Part shown: positions 1 through 7,121 of the stretch, piece after piece
Position numbering within the stretch: the stretch's first letter is position 1
Layout of the letters: each line of letters starts with the position of its first letter
Assembly: GCA_043101605.1 (NCBI GenBank)
Contig: JBICIG010000036.1
Location: forward strand, 1 to 15,113
DNA length: 15,113 bases
Source: JBICIG01 sp043101605
Lineage (GTDB): Bacteria; Planctomycetota; Phycisphaerae; Phycisphaerales; UBA1924
Direction: 5' to 3'
Notes under the pieces: generated by a model
Seen by the model: the letters and a program-made list of their open reading frames with translations, nothing else
Told to the model about the DNA's origin: nothing
The model's database searches: none
Translations under genes and position numbers: made by a program

Positions 1-16
1 TGTGCTCTTCCGATCT
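1..16 (+). other. Illumina adapter remnant at contig end
   Basis: Bases 1-16 (TGTGCTCTTCCGATCT) are identical to the 3' end of the standard Illumina TruSeq-type adapter, which ends in GTGCTCTTCCGATCT. Base 17 onward reads as ordinary coding sequence of the oxidase gene. The match is direct; its meaning (untrimmed adapter at a contig end, not genomic DNA) follows from the known adapter sequence. The last five or so codons of the oxidase fragment at the edge are therefore artificial. Confidence 0.93.
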
Positions 17-471
17 TCGAGTTCGAGCAGGCGGGTGCAGCTTGCCGAGAAGTCGAGGACGACGGCGGTGTTGGTGCACTGCCCGGCGAGGCTGGTGCCC
101 CCGCCGCGGGGCAGGACCGGGGCCCTGAATTGGGCGCACACGCGGAGGGCTTCGAGGGCGTCGTCGATGGAGGCGGGGAGGACCACGCCGACGGGCTCGA
201 CCTGGTAGTTCGAGGCGTCGGTCGCGTAGAGCATGCGGTCGTGGAGACCGAAGCGGACGCCGCCGCGGACGCGTTGGCGGAGGGCGACTTCAAGTGGCGA
301 GGGCTCGGTGGAGGGGTGCGACGGGCGGGTCTGGTAGGGACCCGGGAGGGTTGGCAGGGGGATTCGGCGGGTCACAGAGGACTCTATCGGCGCGCGGGGC
401 AGGACGGGGCAGCGCGCGGGTCGGGAAACGCGGGGTGGATGGTCACGGTCGGGTAACGGAGGATTGAACAT
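1..471 (-). CDS. FAD-linked oxidase (GlcD/D-lactate dehydrogenase type), N-terminal fragment
   Basis: This is the start of a flavin-dependent 2-hydroxy-acid dehydrogenase-like protein, cut by the contig end. The open frame runs without a stop from the edge. It contains RFGLHDRMLYATDASNYQVE followed by VGVVLPASIDDALEAL and then PVLPRGGGTSLAGQ, the nucleotide-binding signature of the PCMH-type FAD-binding domain (FAD_binding_4). Such proteins oxidise D-lactate, glycolate or similar acids and often carry a C-terminal Fe-S domain, which cannot be seen here. The start is uncertain. ATG at 471 gives the longest product, but GTG at 375 (MTRRIPLPTLPG...) lies nearer the conserved part; neither has a clear ribosome binding site. 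The gene is divergent from the DUF4139-like gene. The final residues come from adapter sequence. The family call is firm; the substrate is unknown. Confidence 0.85.
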   Translation of the reverse strand, partial: MFNPPLPDRDHPPRVSRPARCPVLPRAPIESSVTRRIPLPTLPGPYQTRPSHPSTEPSPLEVALRQRVRGGVRFGLHDRMLYATDASNYQVEPVGVVLPASIDDALEALRVCAQFRAPVLPRGGGTSLAGQCTNTAVVLDFSASCTRLLELEDRKST

Positions 472-502
472 GTCACGGGCGGCGGCGTCCGATGAGTAGC
501 CT

Positions 503-515
503 GAGAGAATCTCTC
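503..515. repeat. Short inverted repeat upstream of the DUF4139-like gene
   Basis: GAGAGA-A-TCTCTC is a perfect 6-bp inverted repeat around a single base. It lies about 45 bp upstream of the ATG at 558, in the divergent gap between the oxidase and the DUF4139-like gene. It could be an operator or a chance match; nothing else in the gap resembles a clear promoter. Confidence 0.3.
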
Positions 516-557
516 TTGGGCATCCGAAATGAACCTGCCGCATCACGGAGGAAGACC

Positions 558-2630
558 ATGAACGCTCGAACGACCGCTCTTGCCCGCACGGCCCGGCTGA
601 CGCTGGCGGCGGGGCTGTGCCTGCCGGCGTCGCTGGCGACGCTCTCGCAGGCCCAGGAGGACCAGGACCTGCCGGTGACCGAGATCACGCTCTATCGATC
701 CGGCGTGGGGCACTTCCTGCGGACGGGGAACATCGAGGGGGACGCGACGATCCAGCTTCGGTTCAAGACCGAGCAGATCAACGACATCCTCAAGTCGATG
801 TACCTGCTGGATCTGGGGGGAGGGAAGATCGAGGGCGTGAACTACGCGAGCCGGGAGCCGCTCGGGAAGCGGCTGGCGAGCTTTGCGGTGGACATCTCCG
901 ACTCACCGGACCTGCCGACGCTGATCGAGCGGCTGCGGGGGGCGCCGCTGGCGGTCGAGACATTCGAGGGCGTGGTCCGCGGGACGGTGATGGGCGTGGA
1001 GAAGCGGGCGAAGGTGGTGGGCGAGACGGCGATCACGGTGCCGTTTGTCAGCCTTCTGACGCCGGGCGGGATCAAGGCGGTGGACCTGACGGCGGTGCTG
1101 TCGTTTGACATCATGGACGAGCAGCTTGCGCGGGAGCTTGAGCGGGCCCTGGCGGCGCTGGCCGAGCACCGGGCCGACACGGTCAAGACAGTCGGGCTGG
1201 GCTTCAGCGGGAACGGGACGCGGCAGGTCGTGGTCGGGTATGTCCACGAGATGCCGGTGTGGAAGACGAGCTATCGGCTGATCCTGCCGGACGACGGCGG
1301 CGGGTCGCCGCTGATCCAGGGCTGGGCGATCGTGGAGAACACGACCGACGAGGACTGGGAGGATGTGGAGCTTTCGCTGGTGGCGGGGCAACCCGTCGGG
1401 TTCACGATGGATCTGTACCAGCCGCTGTTCGTGCCGAGGCCGGAGATTCCGGTGCCGGTGCTGGCGGGGATCGCGCCGCAGGTGTATGCGGGCGCGATGA
1501 TGAAGGCGGGCGAGGCGGCGGATGAGGCGTACTTCTCTCGCGGAGGCGGCGGGCGAGTGCTGGAAAGCGAGATGATGGATGCGGCCCCGGCCCCGGCGTC
1601 GGCGATGCGTCGCGGGATCACCAGTTCGGACATGTTCTCGGCGGGCGCGCAGGCCCAGGCGACGGCCGGGGAGATGGGCGAGGTCTTCCAGTACACGCTC
1701 GACACGCCGGTGACGCTCGAGCGGCAGCAGTCGGCGATGCTGCCGATTCTGTCGAGCCCGATCGAGGGCGAGCGGGTGAGCATCTACAACGCGTCGAGCT
1801 TCGGGGAGCACCCGATGCGGGGCGTCAAGCTCACGAACACGGCGGATCTGCAGCTCATGCCGGGCCCGCTGGCGGTGTTCGACGGGACGGCGTACGCGGG
1901 CGACGCGCAGATCGGGCATGTCTCACAGGGCGACGAGCGGCTGATCTCGTACGCGGTGGACCTGGATGTCGAGGCATCGACCGAGACGAGCGGCGACTCG
2001 CGGGTGCAGTCGATCCGGATCATCAACGGCGTGATCGAGCAGTCGAGCCGGATGGAATCGACGACCAAGTACACCTTCCGCAACAAGGACACGCGCGACG
2101 GGCGGGACATCCTCGTCGAGCACGCCAAGCGCGGCGGGTGGGACCTGGTGACACCCAAGGAGCCGAGCGAAGAAACCGACGCCCAGTATCGTTTCAAGGT
2201 GGGCGTCGGGGCGGGCAAGGCTTCGACGCTGAGCGTGACGCAGGAGCGGATCGATCGGCAGCGGTTCGAGATCACCAACTACAACATCGAGTCGCTGCTG
2301 GCGTATCAGCGGCAGGGACGGGCGTCGCAGGCGGTCGTGGACGCGTTCCGTGAAGCGGCGCGGCTGCGGGATCTGGTCGCCCAGAGCGAGCAGCGGATCG
2401 AGGCGCTCGAGCAGGAGCGGCGTGAGATCGCCCAGGACCAGGAACGCATCCGCTCGAACATGAGTCGGATCGATCAGCAGTCCGAGCTCTACCGGCGGTA
2501 CATCACCAAGCTGACCGAGCAGGAGACACGGCTCGAGCAGATCGTCGGGGAGATCGAGGCGGCCCGGGCGCAGCGGCAGGAACGGCAGCGGGCGCTGATG
2601 GACTACCTGCGGAATCTGACGGTGAGTTGA
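558..2630 (+). CDS. Secreted DUF4139-like protein with C-terminal coiled coil
   Basis: Product of 690 residues. The ATG at 558 is preferred over the longer frame start at 492 because GGAGGA (547-552) precedes it at good spacing and the protein then begins with a signal peptide: basic start, hydrophobic stretch about 13-30, likely cleavage near SQA-QED (about 32). Residues 40-110 (VTEITLYRSGVGHFLRTG) resemble the N-terminal part of mucoidy-inhibitor/DUF4139 proteins. The stretch 225-280 (VHEMPVWKTSYRLIL, then GWAIVENTTDEDWEDVELSL) is the DUF4139 hallmark. A Gly/Ala/Met-rich, probably flexible segment spans about 312-390. Residues 600-690 form a long charged coiled coil. The protein should act in the periplasm or at the envelope; its function is unknown. 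It faces the prepilin gene, with a hairpin terminator between them. The family call is fairly sure; no enzymatic role is claimed. Confidence 0.85.
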   Translation: MNARTTALARTARLTLAAGLCLPASLATLSQAQEDQDLPVTEITLYRSGVGHFLRTGNIEGDATIQLRFKTEQINDILKSMYLLDLGGGKIEGVNYASREPLGKRLASFAVDISDSPDLPTLIERLRGAPLAVETFEGVVRGTVMGVEKRAKVVGETAITVPFVSLLTPGGIKAVDLTAVLSFDIMDEQLARELERALAALAEHRADTVKTVGLGFSGNGTRQVVVGYVHEMPVWKTSYRLILPDDGGGSPLIQGWAIVENTTDEDWEDVELSLVAGQPVGFTMDLYQPLFVPRPEIPVPVLAGIAPQVYAGAMMKAGEAADEAYFSRGGGGRVLESEMMDAAPAPASAMRRGITSSDMFSAGAQAQATAGEMGEVFQYTLDTPVTLERQQSAMLPILSSPIEGERVSIYNASSFGEHPMRGVKLTNTADLQLMPGPLAVFDGTAYAGDAQIGHVSQGDERLISYAVDLDVEASTETSGDSRVQSIRIINGVIEQSSRMESTTKYTFRNKDTRDGRDILVEHAKRGGWDLVTPKEPSEETDAQYRFKVGVGAGKASTLSVTQERIDRQRFEITNYNIESLLAYQRQGRASQAVVDAFREAARLRDLVAQSEQRIEALEQERREIAQDQERIRSNMSRIDQQSELYRRYITKLTEQETRLEQIVGEIEAARAQRQERQRALMDYLRNLTVS

Positions 2631-2683
2631 TCGGATCGCCTGTCCCCGGAGGCGGGTGGACATAGGAACGGGCGCACGAAGAA

Positions 2684-2713
2684 GGCCCGCGACCGGAGAT
2701 CCGGCCGCGGGCC
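2684..2713. terminator. Probable bidirectional intrinsic terminator
   Basis: GGCCCGCG (2684-2691) pairs with CGCGGGCC (2706-2713). The stem continues through one mismatch into CCGG/CCGG around an AGAT loop. On the plus strand the stem is followed by CTTGTTCTT, and on the minus strand by CTTCTTC. It lies 53 bp after the DUF4139-like stop and 66 bp beyond the stop of the convergent prepilin gene, so it could end both transcripts. Confidence 0.72.
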
Positions 2714-2779
2714 CTTGTTCTTGAGGGTTCAGGCTGATTCCCGGTCAACGCACGGGGTCAGCGAGAGGTCCCGCGAGAA

Positions 2780-3820
2780 TCAGTCGTGGAAGACATTGAT
2801 CGAGACGGTCAGGCCGCTGGCGCCGGCGCTGCCGGTGATGTTCTCGGCGTAGGAGCGGAGGTAGTTGTTGCGGTTGTTCTGGCTGCTGCCGACGATGTTG
2901 TGGGGGTTGCTCGGGCTGTCGTCGACGCGGGTGCGGTCATCCTCGTTGACGAAGAGGTTGTCGGGCTGCGAGCGCTTCTCGGCCGGGTTGAGGCCGGTGA
3001 AGACATAGACGATGTCCTCGGGGTCGGGCTGGGTCTCGAAGTCGACATGGTTGTCGTTGTAGGCGATGTTGCCCTCCCACTTCACGCGCGAGCCGTGGAT
3101 GAGCAGGGTGTTGGAGTTGACACCGACCGGGGTGTTGTAGTTGTTCGAGACGGTGGCGCTGTCGCCGACCAGGTCCCACTCGCCGTCGGCGCCGCCGCCG
3201 TTGAGAACCCACGAGGCACCGCGGTTGCCGATGACGGCGTCCTGGGCCTTGAAGGAGTTGTTCCAGTAGGTGTTCTTGCGAGCACCGAAGGGCGGGGTGT
3301 GGGCGTAGGAGAAGTTGCCGCTGCCGGTGGTGGCGCGGTTGGCGTCGTAGGCGGCGTCAGCCGAGGTGGAGGGGTGGACGCGGAATACCGGGTCCCAGAG
3401 AGCCTCGTCGGGCTGGCTGGCGCCGGTGGGCTCGTCGGTCATGAGGTCGTCGAACTCCTCGATCGGACCGGCCTCGGCGGGGCTGACATAGATCTCGGCG
3501 GTGGTCGAGCCGTTGAACAGCAGCAGCGAGAAGATCGCGCGGGTGCTGTCGAGCTTGAAGAGGTCGGCGGGGCTGGAGATGCCGCCCGCGGCGACGGTGA
3601 TGTTGCGGGGGTCGACCTCGCTGGGGAGCGGGTAGTCGCCGTCGTTGTTGCCGGCCCAGGTGACCATGGCGGTGTGGATCTGCTTGACCTGGTTGGCGTC
3701 GGTCAGCTGACGAGCAGCCTGGCGAGCCTTGCCCAGAGCCGGGAGCAGGATGCCGATGAGCAGCGCGATGATCGCAATGACCACGAGCAGCTCGATGAGC
3801 GTAAAGCCACGCTTCTTCAT
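2780..3820 (-). CDS. Prepilin-type (pseudopilin-like) protein with N-terminal methylation motif
   Basis: Product of 346 residues. It opens with MKKRG-FTLIELLVVIAII, the type IV/type II secretion prepilin signature. Peptidase cleavage is expected between G5 and F6, with N-methylation of F6, and E10 is the conserved glutamate at position +5 of the mature protein. The hydrophobic helix spans about 6-27, followed by a large Asp/Asn-rich extracytoplasmic domain. Near residue 255 the motif GNIAYNDNHVDF resembles the DGHV-type motif shared by many planctomycete prepilin-like proteins, here with Asn in place of Gly. A strong ribosome binding site, AAAGGAG (complement of 3827-3833), lies six bases before the ATG and fixes the start. 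Planctomycetes carry many stand-alone genes of this kind. No peptidase or assembly ATPase lies nearby, so the role (pilus, secretion pseudopilus or surface protein) is open. Confidence 0.88.
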   Translation of the reverse strand: MKKRGFTLIELLVVIAIIALLIGILLPALGKARQAARQLTDANQVKQIHTAMVTWAGNNDGDYPLPSEVDPRNITVAAGGISSPADLFKLDSTRAIFSLLLFNGSTTAEIYVSPAEAGPIEEFDDLMTDEPTGASQPDEALWDPVFRVHPSTSADAAYDANRATTGSGNFSYAHTPPFGARKNTYWNNSFKAQDAVIGNRGASWVLNGGGADGEWDLVGDSATVSNNYNTPVGVNSNTLLIHGSRVKWEGNIAYNDNHVDFETQPDPEDIVYVFTGLNPAEKRSQPDNLFVNEDDRTRVDDSPSNPHNIVGSSQNNRNNYLRSYAENITGSAGASGLTVSINVFHD

Positions 3821-4028
3821 TTCGAACTCCTTTGACTATCTGATGGCGGTCGTGCACGCTGCACGCCGCACCCTCTGCGTACCGAACGGGACAAGCTTCG
3901 ATGGGTCCCTGCAGGGAGCACCGGACGCGGATCCTCGACGCAAGCGTCTGTGGATGCGGTCCGCAACGCGTGACCCGGGCAGGAGGCCCGATCCTGGTGA
4001 CCCGGAGACGGATCTTCGGAGCACCAGC

Positions 4029-4063
4029 CCGCTGGTCGGCATGCCACAAGCGTGCCGCAGCGG
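4029..4063 (+). other. Strong imperfect hairpin, possible structured RNA element
   Basis: CCGCTG (4029-4034) pairs with CAGCGG (4058-4063). After a two-base bulge, CGGCATG (4037-4043) pairs with CGTGCCG (4051-4057) around the loop CCACAAG. That gives 13 pairs, one of them a U-G wobble that exists only if the plus strand is transcribed (A-C on the minus strand). This slightly favours a plus-strand RNA. No known RNA family is recognised. Confidence 0.45.
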
Positions 4064-4106
4064 AGTCGAATTGTCGGTTCGGGAGTGGGTGCCGGAGGCA
4101 TCAGGT

Positions 4107-4127
4107 TCGGCGGCGAAAGCCGGCCGA
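4107..4127 (+). other. Hairpin with GAAA tetraloop
   Basis: TCGG plus CGGC (4107-4114) pair with GCCG (4119-4122) and CCGA (4124-4127), with one bulged G at 4123, around a GAAA loop (4115-4118). A GNRA tetraloop on an eight-pair stem is typical of structured RNA and appears only on the plus strand; the minus strand would give a TTTC loop. It lies about 190 bp before the RidA-family start. Confidence 0.4.
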
Positions 4128-4167
4128 CGAGAACGGTCGATCAAGATTCCGTACCCACCCGCGATCC

Positions 4168-4183
4168 CATGCTCGCGAGCATG
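4168..4183. repeat. Perfect 16-bp palindrome, possible operator
   Basis: CATGCTCGCGAGCATG is its own reverse complement over 16 bases. It stands about 130 bp upstream of the RidA-family start and about 350 bp upstream of the prepilin start. Dyads of this size are typical of dimeric regulator sites, but no binding protein can be named. Confidence 0.45.
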
Positions 4184-4313
4184 ACGCATAGCGTTGCAAC
4201 TTCCGATACGGTTGTCAAGAGGGGCGGTTCCGCGGAATCCAAGTTCGTGCTTGGTTTGGTCCGGGGCTCGGAACCCGAACATGGCCCTGATGAGGGCCAG
4301 AGGAGCATCGGAG

Positions 4314-4787
4314 ATGGATCAGCCGCATTCGCCGGAGGAAGCGCTGCGTCGTTTGGGGCACGAGTTGCCGGAGGCTCCCAAGCCGGTGGCGGCGTATGTG
4401 CCGGCGGTGCGGTCGGGGTCGCTGCTGTTCGTGGCGGGGCAGATCCCGATGAGCGGGGGTCGGCTGATGATGACCGGCTCGGTGCCGGGGGCGGTGAGCC
4501 TGGAGGACGCCCAGCGGTGCGCGCGGCAGTGCGCGCTCAACGGGCTGGCGGTCGCGAAAGCGGCGCTGGGGAGCCTGGACGCGATCGCCAGGGTGGTGCG
4601 GCTGGGCTGCTTCGTGGCGAGCGAGGCGTCGTTCACCGATCAGCCGAAGGTGGCGAACGCGGCGAGCGAGCTGATGCTCGAGGTGTTCGGGGAGTCGGGT
4701 CGGCACGCGCGGGCGGCGGTCGGGAGCATCAGCCTGCCGCTGGGGGCCCCGGTTGAAATCGAGTTCATCTTCGAGGTGCGTGACTGA
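4314..4787 (+). CDS. RidA family protein (YjgF/UK114-like)
   Basis: Product of 157 residues. The ATG at 4314 is chosen because AGGAG (4301-4305) precedes it by eight bases; the in-frame ATG at 4281 lacks such a site. Conserved blocks are SGSLLFVAGQIPM (34-46), VVRLGCFVASEASFTDQPKV (94-113) and GRHARAAVGSISLPLGAPVE (129-148). Arg133 in HARAAVG corresponds to the substrate-binding arginine of RidA, which hydrolyses reactive enamine/imine intermediates released by PLP enzymes. The spacing and wording match the longer YjgF-like subgroup of about 150 residues rather than E. coli RidA itself (128), so deaminase activity is possible but not assured. No PLP enzyme lies next to it. It is convergent with the transaldolase gene, with only 20 bp between them. 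Confidence 0.88.
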   Translation: MDQPHSPEEALRRLGHELPEAPKPVAAYVPAVRSGSLLFVAGQIPMSGGRLMMTGSVPGAVSLEDAQRCARQCALNGLAVAKAALGSLDAIARVVRLGCFVASEASFTDQPKVANAASELMLEVFGESGRHARAAVGSISLPLGAPVEIEFIFEVRD

Positions 4788-4795
4788 CGCCGGGG

Positions 4796-4816
4796 TTCGG
4801 CCGGGCTTCAGCCGAA
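4796..4816. terminator. Weak hairpin between convergent RidA and transaldolase genes
   Basis: TTCGGC (4796-4801) pairs with GCCGAA (4811-4816) around nine bases, overlapping the end of the transaldolase frame. No T-run follows on either strand, so termination here is only a guess. Confidence 0.25.
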
Positions 4817-5452
4817 GGCCTTGTTGTAGTCGGCGAGGAACTTCTCGAGGCCGCTCTCGGTGAGCGGGTGCTTGAGGAGTTGCTTGATGACGCTGAAGGG
4901 CACGGTGGCGACATCGGCGCCGGCGAGGGCGCAGTCGACCATGTGCTTGGGGTGGCGGATGGAGGCGGCGAGGAGCTTGGTGGGGTAGGCGTAGTTGTCG
5001 TAGATCTGTCGGATCTGGCTGATGAGCTCCATGCCGTCCATGGAGATGTCGTCGAGGCGGCCGAGGAAGGGGCTGATGAGGAAGGCGCCGGCCTTGGCGG
5101 CGAGCATCGCCTGCATGGGCTGGAAGCAGAGGGTCATGTTGACCTTGGTGCCTTCGTCGGACAGGGCCTTGCAGGCGGTGATGCCGGCTTCGGTGCAGGG
5201 GAGCTTGACGACGATGTTGGGGGCGATCTTCGCGCGTTCGCGTCCCTCGGCGAGCATGCCTTGGACATCGGTTGCGATGACCTCGGCCGAGACGGGCCCC
5301 TCCACCACTCTGCAGATCTCGGCGAGGCGCTGCCCGTAGTCGATGCCTTCCTTCGCGATGAGGCTGGGGTTGGTGGTGACGCCGTCGAGCACGCCCATCG
5401 CGTGGGCCTGCTTGATCTCGTCGAGGTTGGCGGTGTCGATGTACAGCTCCAT
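4808..5452 (-). CDS. tal: Transaldolase (small TalC/MipB-type)
   Basis: Product of 214 residues, the usual length for the small decameric transaldolase/fructose-6-phosphate aldolase family. It transfers a dihydroxyacetone unit between sugar phosphates in the non-oxidative pentose phosphate pathway, in the cytoplasm. Visible features are MELYIDTANL with Asp6, GVTTNPSL (24-31), the Schiff-base lysine K83 in NIVVKLPCTEAG, and GADVATVPF near 180. At the positions that separate the two activities it carries Glu57 (SAEVIA) and Phe129 (SPFLGR), as transaldolases do, rather than the Gln and Tyr of fructose-6-phosphate aldolase. A GGAGG site seven bases upstream supports the ATG at 5452. It follows the acyl-CoA synthetase on the same strand by 57 bp, so co-transcription is possible without an obvious functional link. 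Confidence 0.93.
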   Translation of the reverse strand: MELYIDTANLDEIKQAHAMGVLDGVTTNPSLIAKEGIDYGQRLAEICRVVEGPVSAEVIATDVQGMLAEGRERAKIAPNIVVKLPCTEAGITACKALSDEGTKVNMTLCFQPMQAMLAAKAGAFLISPFLGRLDDISMDGMELISQIRQIYDNYAYPTKLLAASIRHPKHMVDCALAGADVATVPFSVIKQLLKHPLTESGLEKFLADYNKAFG

Positions 5453-5509
5453 GGGCGGCCTCCGCGGTCGGTCGGGTGAGGGGGACCGGAGTGTACGACG
5501 GGCGCAGGG

Positions 5510-6985
5510 TCAGGGGCGATCGGGGGGGAGCAGGTCTGCGAGCTTTCGGCGGAGGACCTTGCCGGTCGGGCCCCGGGGGAGTTCTTTCACGACGATGATG
5601 TCGCGCGGGACCTTGTAGCCCGCGAGCGACTGGCGGCAGTGGGTCCGCAGGGCGGGCTCGTCGAACTCGGCGTCTTCCTCGAGTTCGATGAACGCGACGG
5701 GGAGCTCGCCGCGGACGGGGTCGCGCACGCCGCAGACGCCCGAGGCGTGGACGCTGGGATGGCGGTTGAGAACCTCCTCGATCTCGCGGGGGAAGACATT
5801 TTCGCCGCCGACGATCATCATCTCCTTGAGGCGGCCGGTGATGGAGAGGTATCCCTCCGGGTCGACGCGTCCGATGTCGCCGGTGCGGAAGAAGCCCTCG
5901 CGGTCGAAGGCGGCGGCGGTGTCCTCGGGGCGATGCCAATAGCCGGTGAAGATGTTGGGCCCGCGCATGCGGACCTCGCCGTCGACCCCCGGGAGGCACT
6001 CGACCTCGTGATCGGGGTTGATGATGCGCTGCTCGAGGCGGGGTACGGGGCGGCCGACGGTGCCGGGCTTGTGCTCGCCCGGAAGATTGACATGGGAGAC
6101 GGGGGAGGTCTCGGTGAGCCCGTATCCCTCCTGGATGGACTTGCCGAAGCGCTGCTCGAAGCGGTCGGCGATGTCGCGGGGAAGGGGCTCGCCGCCGGAG
6201 ATGAGCTGACGGCAGGAGGCGAAGTCCTCGGGGGTGGCGGACTTGACGCTGAGCAGGGCGCCGTACATCGAGGGGATGCCGATGAAGAAGGTCGGGCGGT
6301 GCTCGCGGAAGAGGCGGATGATCTGCTGGGGGACGAAGCGGGCGGCGTAGACGGCCTTGAAGCCGAGCGTGAGCGGCGCGAGGGTGAGAGCGGTGAAGCC
6401 GAAGGAATGGAACTGCGGCAGGACGCCCATGAGAACATCGCGGCGGTTGAACTCGACCTTCTCGACGAGTTGGTTGATGTTGGCCGAGAGATTGCCGTGG
6501 CTGAGCATGACTCCCTTGGGCTTGCCGCTGGTGCCCGAAGTGTAGAGAAGGGCGGCGAGATCGCCCGCGGAAGCGCTCGCGGGCCAGCGGGGTTCGGGGA
6601 AGGACCTGAAGTCGAGTTCCTCGAGCTTGATGACCGGTCGCGGCGGGGTGTAGCCCAGAAAGTCGAGCATCAGGCCGACGGAGATGACGGTGTCGAGCCC
6701 GGAGTCGTCGATGACGAACTCGAGTTCCTCTTGGGAGAGGAGGTAGTTGAGCGGCACGACGGTGCGGCCGAGCGACCACGCGGCGAGGGCGGCGATGGGG
6801 AAGGCGCCGCTGGTGGGCAGGAGCAGGCCGACGGTCTGCGACTCGGACCGCTTCTCGATCGCCGAGGCGACATGCAGGGCGGCGACGAGCATCTCAGCGG
6901 CGCGGTAGCTGCGTCGGTCGTCCACGAGGGCGATTCGGGAGGGGGAGGACGCGAGGCGGCGGATGATGGGCCAGTGAACGCTCAT
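5510..6985 (-). CDS. AMP-forming acyl-CoA synthetase / AMP-dependent ligase
   Basis: Product of 491 residues from the ATG at 6985. The frame stays open to 7123, but that extension is Pro/Ser/Arg-rich, not conserved in appearance, and would run into the start of the divergent gene. The ANL superfamily motifs are all present: YTSGTSGKPKG (148-158, phosphate loop), YGLTETSP (288-295), TGD at 368-370, GRLKEMMIVGGENVFP (384-399, hinge region and lysine loop), and the catalytic Lys476 in PRGPTGK near the C-terminus. The enzyme adenylates a carboxylic acid and passes it to CoA or another thiol. At 491 residues it is close to medium/long-chain fatty acyl-CoA ligases of the FadD/CaiC kind; the substrate cannot be read from sequence. 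It is divergent from the HEAT-like gene and upstream of the transaldolase. No clear ribosome binding site is seen. Confidence 0.88.
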   Translation of the reverse strand: MSVHWPIIRRLASSPSRIALVDDRRSYRAAEMLVAALHVASAIEKRSESQTVGLLLPTSGAFPIAALAAWSLGRTVVPLNYLLSQEELEFVIDDSGLDTVISVGLMLDFLGYTPPRPVIKLEELDFRSFPEPRWPASASAGDLAALLYTSGTSGKPKGVMLSHGNLSANINQLVEKVEFNRRDVLMGVLPQFHSFGFTALTLAPLTLGFKAVYAARFVPQQIIRLFREHRPTFFIGIPSMYGALLSVKSATPEDFASCRQLISGGEPLPRDIADRFEQRFGKSIQEGYGLTETSPVSHVNLPGEHKPGTVGRPVPRLEQRIINPDHEVECLPGVDGEVRMRGPNIFTGYWHRPEDTAAAFDREGFFRTGDIGRVDPEGYLSITGRLKEMMIVGGENVFPREIEEVLNRHPSVHASGVCGVRDPVRGELPVAFIELEEDAEFDEPALRTHCRQSLAGYKVPRDIIVVKELPRGPTGKVLRRKLADLLPPDRP

Positions 6986-7086
6986 GGCTGGGCTCTGATC
7001 GGGAAGGGGCGGATCGCCGCATAGACTAGCGGGATCGGGCGAGTCCGGGGAACTTTCGGGTGCGGGGATCGTCCTATCTGGAGAGA

Positions 7087-7106
7087 GCGGCCGGCGAATC
7101 GGCCGC
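7087..7106 (+). other. Stem-loop in the leader of the HEAT-like gene
   Basis: GCGGCCG (7087-7093) pairs perfectly with CGGCCGC (7100-7106) around GCGAAT. The stem ends four bases before the GGGAGG ribosome binding site (7111-7116) of the gene starting at 7122. It could affect translation or mRNA stability; this is inferred from position only. Confidence 0.35.
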
Positions 7107-7121
7107 CGATGGGAGGCAGTC

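Larger units (their letters stand above)
3821..4313. other. Gene-less divergent region rich in inverted repeats
   Basis: About 490 bp separate the prepilin start (minus) from the RidA-family start (plus). Frames here lack family resemblance and ribosome binding sites, so I see no gene. The region must hold the promoters of both genes, but no convincing -35/-10 pair stands out. It carries several stem-loops: 3927-3964, 3976-3990, 4029-4063 and 4107-4127. It also holds two perfect palindromes, 3906-3917 (TCCCTGCAGGGA) and 4168-4183. Such density could reflect a structured leader, a small RNA or operators; GC-rich DNA also yields stems by chance. Confidence 0.5.

Noticed and set aside
492..557. 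Longer start for the DUF4139-like gene
   Set aside because: GGAGGA lies just before the ATG at 558, and starting there exposes a normal signal peptide; the extra 22 residues would bury it.
4081..4140. Cyclic-di-GMP riboswitch in the divergent region
   Set aside because: A GAAA-capped stem is present, but the conserved core sequences of the known classes cannot be found.
4215..6779. An 854-codon minus-strand frame across the RidA, transaldolase and synthetase genes
   Set aside because: Its product is an Arg/Pro/His-rich string typical of a shifted GC-rich frame, and it conflicts with three genes that carry catalytic motifs.
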